Shown one piece after another: positions 60,818-64,000 of a DNA stretch of 64,000 nt. The translations under genes were made by a program, and so were the position numbers. Each line of letters starts with the position of its first letter. Position 1 is the stretch's first letter. This DNA is from an uncultured bacterium (GTDB lineage Bacteria > Cyanobacteriota > Vampirovibrionia > Gastranaerophilales > Gastranaerophilaceae): the NCBI GenBank assembly GCA_902779645.1, contig CACZCH010000009.1, forward strand, positions 4,844-68,843, in the 5' to 3' direction. The notes under the pieces are model-generated. The model worked only from the letters and a program-made list of their open reading frames with translations. It searched no databases and was not told where the DNA came from.

Positions 60818-61570
60818 TTATACAAGTTCTAAAGTATATTGTGCGCTTCTGTTAGCAATCTCAACTAAGCTTCTTGAAACAGCCATCATAGATATTTCAG
60901 AATCAAGTTTATTAATACAAGAACCGCAACCTATTGCAGAAGCACCAGCTGCAAATGCGAGTGATGCTGTTGTTGGGTTTATACCTGTTGCAGTCATAAT
61001 CGGAAGTTCAATATTTCTTGAAAGTTCAATTGTGTTAGAGATAGTTAATTCAGCTCTCTCAATCAAACCTCTTACTCCGTTAGAAGGTGCTTCATTTGAG
61101 AAATGGCCTTCTGTTTGAATTAAATCAACTCCGATAGCTTCTAATTCTCTTGCAAGATTAATTTGTTCAGCGATTTCTAATTCTCCTGGAATTGTAACAC
61201 AGAAGAATGTATCTTCTATTAGTTCTTTAGTCCTTTTAGCCAGATTAAGAACTTGTTCAGCAGAGAATGAAATACCTTTTTTATAAAGTGCATCAAAGTT
61301 GCCGAGTTCAACTGCGTCAGCTCCTAATGCAACAGCATGAGCCAATTCTTCAGGGTCAACAGATGAAACAAATAATGGCAAATCCGTCATATTTCTAACC
61401 ATAGAAATGATATCAGGGTCTGCGCAGATGTCGATTGCGCTTGCACCTGAGTTAGATGCTGATACAACTACTTTTTTAACTCTGTCTGCATCAAAATTAT
61501 CAATACCTGCAATAATTTTTACTGCTCTTTTTTCATCCAAAGCTCTTTTAAAACTTTCAATTCTTGACAT
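60818..61570 (-). CDS. ycf23: Ycf23/DUF561 family protein
   Basis: I take ATG 61570 (MSRIESFKRALDEKRAVKII), with AAGGAGA upstream, not an earlier in-frame ATG 13 codons back. The 250-residue protein is a TIM-barrel-type DUF561 member (chloroplast Ycf23), with KIIAGIDNFDADRVKKVV, TEGHFSNEAP and TATGINPTTASLAFAAGASA. The biochemical function is not established. The family is typical of cyanobacteria and plastids and is a taxonomic clue here. Confidence 0.92.
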   Translation of the reverse strand: MSRIESFKRALDEKRAVKIIAGIDNFDADRVKKVVVSASNSGASAIDICADPDIISMVRNMTDLPLFVSSVDPEELAHAVALGADAVELGNFDALYKKGISFSAEQVLNLAKRTKELIEDTFFCVTIPGELEIAEQINLARELEAIGVDLIQTEGHFSNEAPSNGVRGLIERAELTISNTIELSRNIELPIMTATGINPTTASLAFAAGASAIGCGSCINKLDSEISMMAVSRSLVEIANRSAQYTLELV

Positions 61571-61728
61571 GATTTTCTCCTTTTTATGTCTTATTTCCTT
61601 GTTTTTCAACTTTATAGAAAATTATACATTAAAATCTAACTCCTTGCAATATTTACCGGCTTATAAAGTCACATAAGCAATGTATATTTATATATAAGCT
61701 GTAATTATATTAAAGATTAGGAGGGGAA

Positions 61729-62367
61729 ATGGTAAAAGTATTTTCTGTAATTATTTGTCTTGTTCTTTCATTACCTGTTTTTTCTTTTGACTTGAGGCAC
61801 GAAACGCCGGCTTCTCTTTATGAAAAAATTAATCCTGCGATAGTATCGATTGATACTCAGTTAAACAATGGTGTTTCAAGTGGTACCGGCTGTATAATTG
61901 ACAGTAATGGAACGATTTTGACTAGTGCGCACATTCTGGAAGACGGAAAAGACATTATAGTAACTATGAATAACGGTGAGGATTATAAGGCAAGGATTAT
62001 AAAAAAATTCGGTGACAAAAAGGATATAGCTATTATTAAAATAACTGCACCTTATCAGCTAAAAACCGTTAAACTTGGAGACTCAGAGAAAATAAGGGTC
62101 GGTGATTCTGTTATAGCGATAGGAAATCCATTCGGCTTTAATGGTACTTTGACCAAAGGGATAATATCAAGGATTGATTATTCCAAAAATAGAATCCAAA
62201 CAGATGCGGCGATAAATCCAGGTTCTTCCGGCGGGCCTTTGCTAAACACAAAAGGTGAAATTATAGGAATCAATCAAGCAATATATAATCCTGATAATAA
62301 CATCTCAAATATCGGCATTGGATTTGCGACTCCTGTTAATTTAATTAAAGAATATCTTGAAGAATAA
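61729..62367 (+). CDS. secreted S1C (DegP/HtrA-type) protease without PDZ domain
   Basis: The 212-residue protein has a signal peptide (about 1-20) and a complete trypsin-type triad: His68 (TSAHIL), Asp99 (KKDIAIIKI) and Ser167 (NPGSSGGPLL). It ends at residue 212 without the PDZ domains of DegP, so it lacks the usual substrate-sensing part. It likely acts in the periplasm on misfolded or surface proteins. AGGAGGGG precedes the ATG. Confidence 0.9.
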   Translation: MVKVFSVIICLVLSLPVFSFDLRHETPASLYEKINPAIVSIDTQLNNGVSSGTGCIIDSNGTILTSAHILEDGKDIIVTMNNGEDYKARIIKKFGDKKDIAIIKITAPYQLKTVKLGDSEKIRVGDSVIAIGNPFGFNGTLTKGIISRIDYSKNRIQTDAAINPGSSGGPLLNTKGEIIGINQAIYNPDNNISNIGIGFATPVNLIKEYLEE

Positions 62368-62396
62368 TCCAACAATGAATCCCCCATATTAATTTA

Positions 62397-62430
62397 CCCC
62401 AGTTTGATTGGCCCCAGTTTGATTTACCCC
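62397..62430. repeat. 15-bp tandem repeats (CCCCAGTTTGATT)
   Basis: CCCCAGTTTGATTGG and CCCCAGTTTGATTTA are head to tail, ended by a further CCCC. TTTACCCC at both ends is the reverse complement of the GGGGTAAA core at 39839. The second unit covers the -35 region of the next gene. Confidence 0.7.
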
Positions 62431-62446
62431 TAAAAATTGTTATAAT
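62419..62446 (+). promoter_or_regulatory. promoter of the FliK-like gene, leaderless
   Basis: TTGATT and an extended -10 (TGTTATAAT) are 16 bases apart. The ATG at 62453 is six bases after the -10 box. Confidence 0.7.
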
Positions 62447-62452
62447 AAAACT

Positions 62453-63565
62453 ATGGATGGATTCAATGTCGGAAAAATTTTAGCAGGGCTTATGCACCCC
62501 AAGTTATATTTAAGAAAGGTAAAGCCCGAAGGCAATACATTCGGCGAAAATAGCTTTAATTCGGCATTTTCTAATGCGCGTCCGAATCTTAGTTCTCAAA
62601 ATGTATTAAATACTACATTACTTGCAAATCAGCTTCAAATGAATCAACTCGCAAGTATGGATAGATCAGTTTATATAAAAAATCTTTTGGGGCTTCCGCC
62701 TACATTGGGTGCAATATTATTATCCGCACAAGGAAATACTCCTCTTGCTCCTGCAAATACACTTCTGTTTAATAATCTAAATGAGGACACTCTAAAAAAT
62801 CAAAAAGCTATCGCACAAATTTTTAACGATACAGAAGAATTAACACCGGATAAAATTCAAAAGCAAATATTGCAGCAGAATATTCAGCAAGCGTCTGCTC
62901 CAAAGGACACAGTCGGACTTATGTTTAGCGGTATGATTCATCTTCCTGCAATATCAGATATGATATTAAAAAACAGCAAACAAGCCGTTGCAGGTTTAAT
63001 CATTGCTATGGCATCTGCTTCAAAGAATGGTATGACTAACGAACAAATAAGCCAAACATTAAGTATTATTAATTCTTGTGTTGCAATGGCAGAGTCGGGG
63101 AATCCTGCTCAAACTTTGAAAAGCCTAATGTTATTATATTTGCCTTGGCTTCCGCTGAATGAAGGTGTAGGCTTCGATTTAGAAGTTGAAACAGATAACG
63201 GAGAAAATGAATCTAACGATTCAAGATTGACTGTCCTAATTCAAACAAAAAATTTTGGCAATGTTAAAGGTATTTTCACATTAACGACTTCAAATTCAGT
63301 AGATGTTTTAATTACTTGTTCGGAAGATTTTCCAAAGACTCTTTTGCAAAAAAGTTTAATGGAAGAAGGTTCATCGCATGCTATGTCACTTTCAATAGAT
63401 GTTGAAGCTGTTGAACCGAAGAAAATTGAACAACTCGAAAAACAGGAAGCAAAAGTTAATTTATCCGCTACCAATGAGATGAATCCGTATTTGCTTTTGA
63501 TGGCTCATGCTTTTATCCGCCATACAATAACAATTGATTCTAATGCAGTAATTGAAAGTTATTAA
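62453..63565 (+). CDS. FliK-like protein, possible hook/needle-length control
   Basis: The 370-residue protein has no signal peptide. An unstructured, Asn/Gln-rich N-terminal half (1-150) is followed by helices, and a C-terminal beta-rich section (about 235-300) reads DSRLTVLIQTKNFGNVKGIF, then TLTTSNSVDVLITCSEDFPK, which resembles the FliK/SctP substrate-switch domain. Those proteins measure hook or needle length and trigger the FlhB switch. With fliPQR-flhBA and fliI in the window this is plausible, but I could not align it formally. There is no Shine-Dalgarno site; the mRNA looks leaderless. It overlaps the next gene by four bases tail to tail. Confidence 0.55.
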   Translation: MDGFNVGKILAGLMHPKLYLRKVKPEGNTFGENSFNSAFSNARPNLSSQNVLNTTLLANQLQMNQLASMDRSVYIKNLLGLPPTLGAILLSAQGNTPLAPANTLLFNNLNEDTLKNQKAIAQIFNDTEELTPDKIQKQILQQNIQQASAPKDTVGLMFSGMIHLPAISDMILKNSKQAVAGLIIAMASASKNGMTNEQISQTLSIINSCVAMAESGNPAQTLKSLMLLYLPWLPLNEGVGFDLEVETDNGENESNDSRLTVLIQTKNFGNVKGIFTLTTSNSVDVLITCSEDFPKTLLQKSLMEEGSSHAMSLSIDVEAVEPKKIEQLEKQEAKVNLSATNEMNPYLLLMAHAFIRHTITIDSNAVIESY

Positions 63566-64000
63566 TCATCGTGTTGAATTGTACCTGAGCTTGTTGGAAG
63601 TTTTTTACTTATTTGCTCTGCCATCATAAGAGCTTTTTCAGCAAATAGTATCGGATACTTATCTAAATCCCCTTGAACTGAAACGGTTAAATTTTTGTAA
63701 AGCATATCTGCAGATACACCTTGCGATGCTAAATCCTCAATAGCATTAATAAGCATAGTATACAACTTATCCAAATTCAGCGTACGGATATCTTTTTCGT
63801 TTGTTACCGGTACTATTCCCCAATTTATTATTCCGCCGTTAGATAAAAATTTTTGTATACTGTTTGCTAAAATATTCAAATTGTTTGAATTATTATAAGC
63901 ATCTATTGATATTATATCAACCATATTTGTGTCAAATACTAACTGCCAATTACATTTTTCAAATGATTGAACACCTATAACAGCATCTTCTTTCTTTAAA
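63562..64000 (-). CDS. partial MetE/UroD-like protein (runs off the window)
   Basis: The frame is open to the right-hand edge, so this is the C-terminal part (about 145 residues seen). An internal ATG at 63924 is not the start. VFDTNMVDIISIDAY, then GGIINWGIVPVT, match the C-terminal barrel of cobalamin-independent methionine synthase/uroporphyrinogen decarboxylase-like proteins. The usual metal-binding segment H-C-G-N-T-D-W is replaced by QSFEKCNW, so catalytic metal binding may be lost. I cannot judge the N terminus. Confidence 0.65.
   Translation of the reverse strand, partial: LKKEDAVIGVQSFEKCNWQLVFDTNMVDIISIDAYNNSNNLNILANSIQKFLSNGGIINWGIVPVTNEKDIRTLNLDKLYTMLINAIEDLASQGVSADMLYKNLTVSVQGDLDKYPILFAEKALMMAEQISKKLPTSSGTIQHDD

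Overview
The window looks like a chromosome segment of a non-photosynthetic relative of Cyanobacteria, most likely a gut-type Vampirovibrionia (Melainabacteria, order Gastranaerophilales). The grounds are low GC, an RpaB-type OmpR regulator (1600-2382, minus), a Ycf23/DUF561 protein (60818-61570, minus) and lipopolysaccharide export genes that imply an outer membrane, with no photosynthesis gene in sight. The placement is an inference from gene content.

Layout. 1-1370 is an accessory strip beside tRNA-His, with repeated copies of the tRNA 3' end, hairpins and a frameshifted membrane gene. 1600-9100 holds rpaB, a 55-aa gene, two helical-repeat proteins, an alpha/beta hydrolase-like protein, lptB-lptF-phosphodiester glycosidase, and a Gly/Met-rich protein. 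9200-22400 holds tRNA-Gln, a giant GH13-like protein, fliI/sctN, tRNA-Cys, dnaA, a TPR protein, nadE, a JAMM-like protein and nupC. 22400-31600 holds a DUF262/winged-helix pair, SPOR, DUF366, queC, HEAT, two small regulated genes, folD, a CooC-like ATPase and a Gly-rich protein. 31700-37100 holds rpmB and a signalling operon (HD-GYP, TPR, two response regulators, pentapeptide repeats). 37100-44600 holds tig, rmlA, a DnaJ-like gene, queE, an AGCS transporter and a homocitrate-synthase-like gene. 44600-47400 is rpmG-trnW-secE-nusG-rplK-rplA. 49700-55900 is fliP-fliQ-fliR-flhB-flhA-pilZ. The rest holds leuS, tRNA-Val, HU, a coiled-coil gene with a frameshift, ycf23, an S1C protease, a FliK-like gene and a partial MetE-like gene.

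The most interesting signal is not a gene family. Six unrelated, mostly unannotatable genes carry the same promoter: a six-base box ending AATT, exactly 14 bases, then TACTTTATATATAT. Five of the six also carry a 19-bp operator of the form TTGTWA-N7-TWACAA (one of these degenerate) at a near-constant distance upstream. The controlled genes encode Gly/Met-rich and coiled-coil proteins plus a FliG/MgtE-like repeat protein. Because the same window carries a type III export core and its ATPase, a coordinated surface or secretion system is a reasonable hypothesis. It is an inference and nothing here proves it.

Secondary themes are genes whose -10 box abuts the start codon (leaderless mRNAs), two gene disruptions at eight-base homopolymers, two copies of an RNA element resembling the ribosomal protein L1 binding site, short tandem-repeat arrays upstream of genes, and a tRNA-Val with C at position 33.
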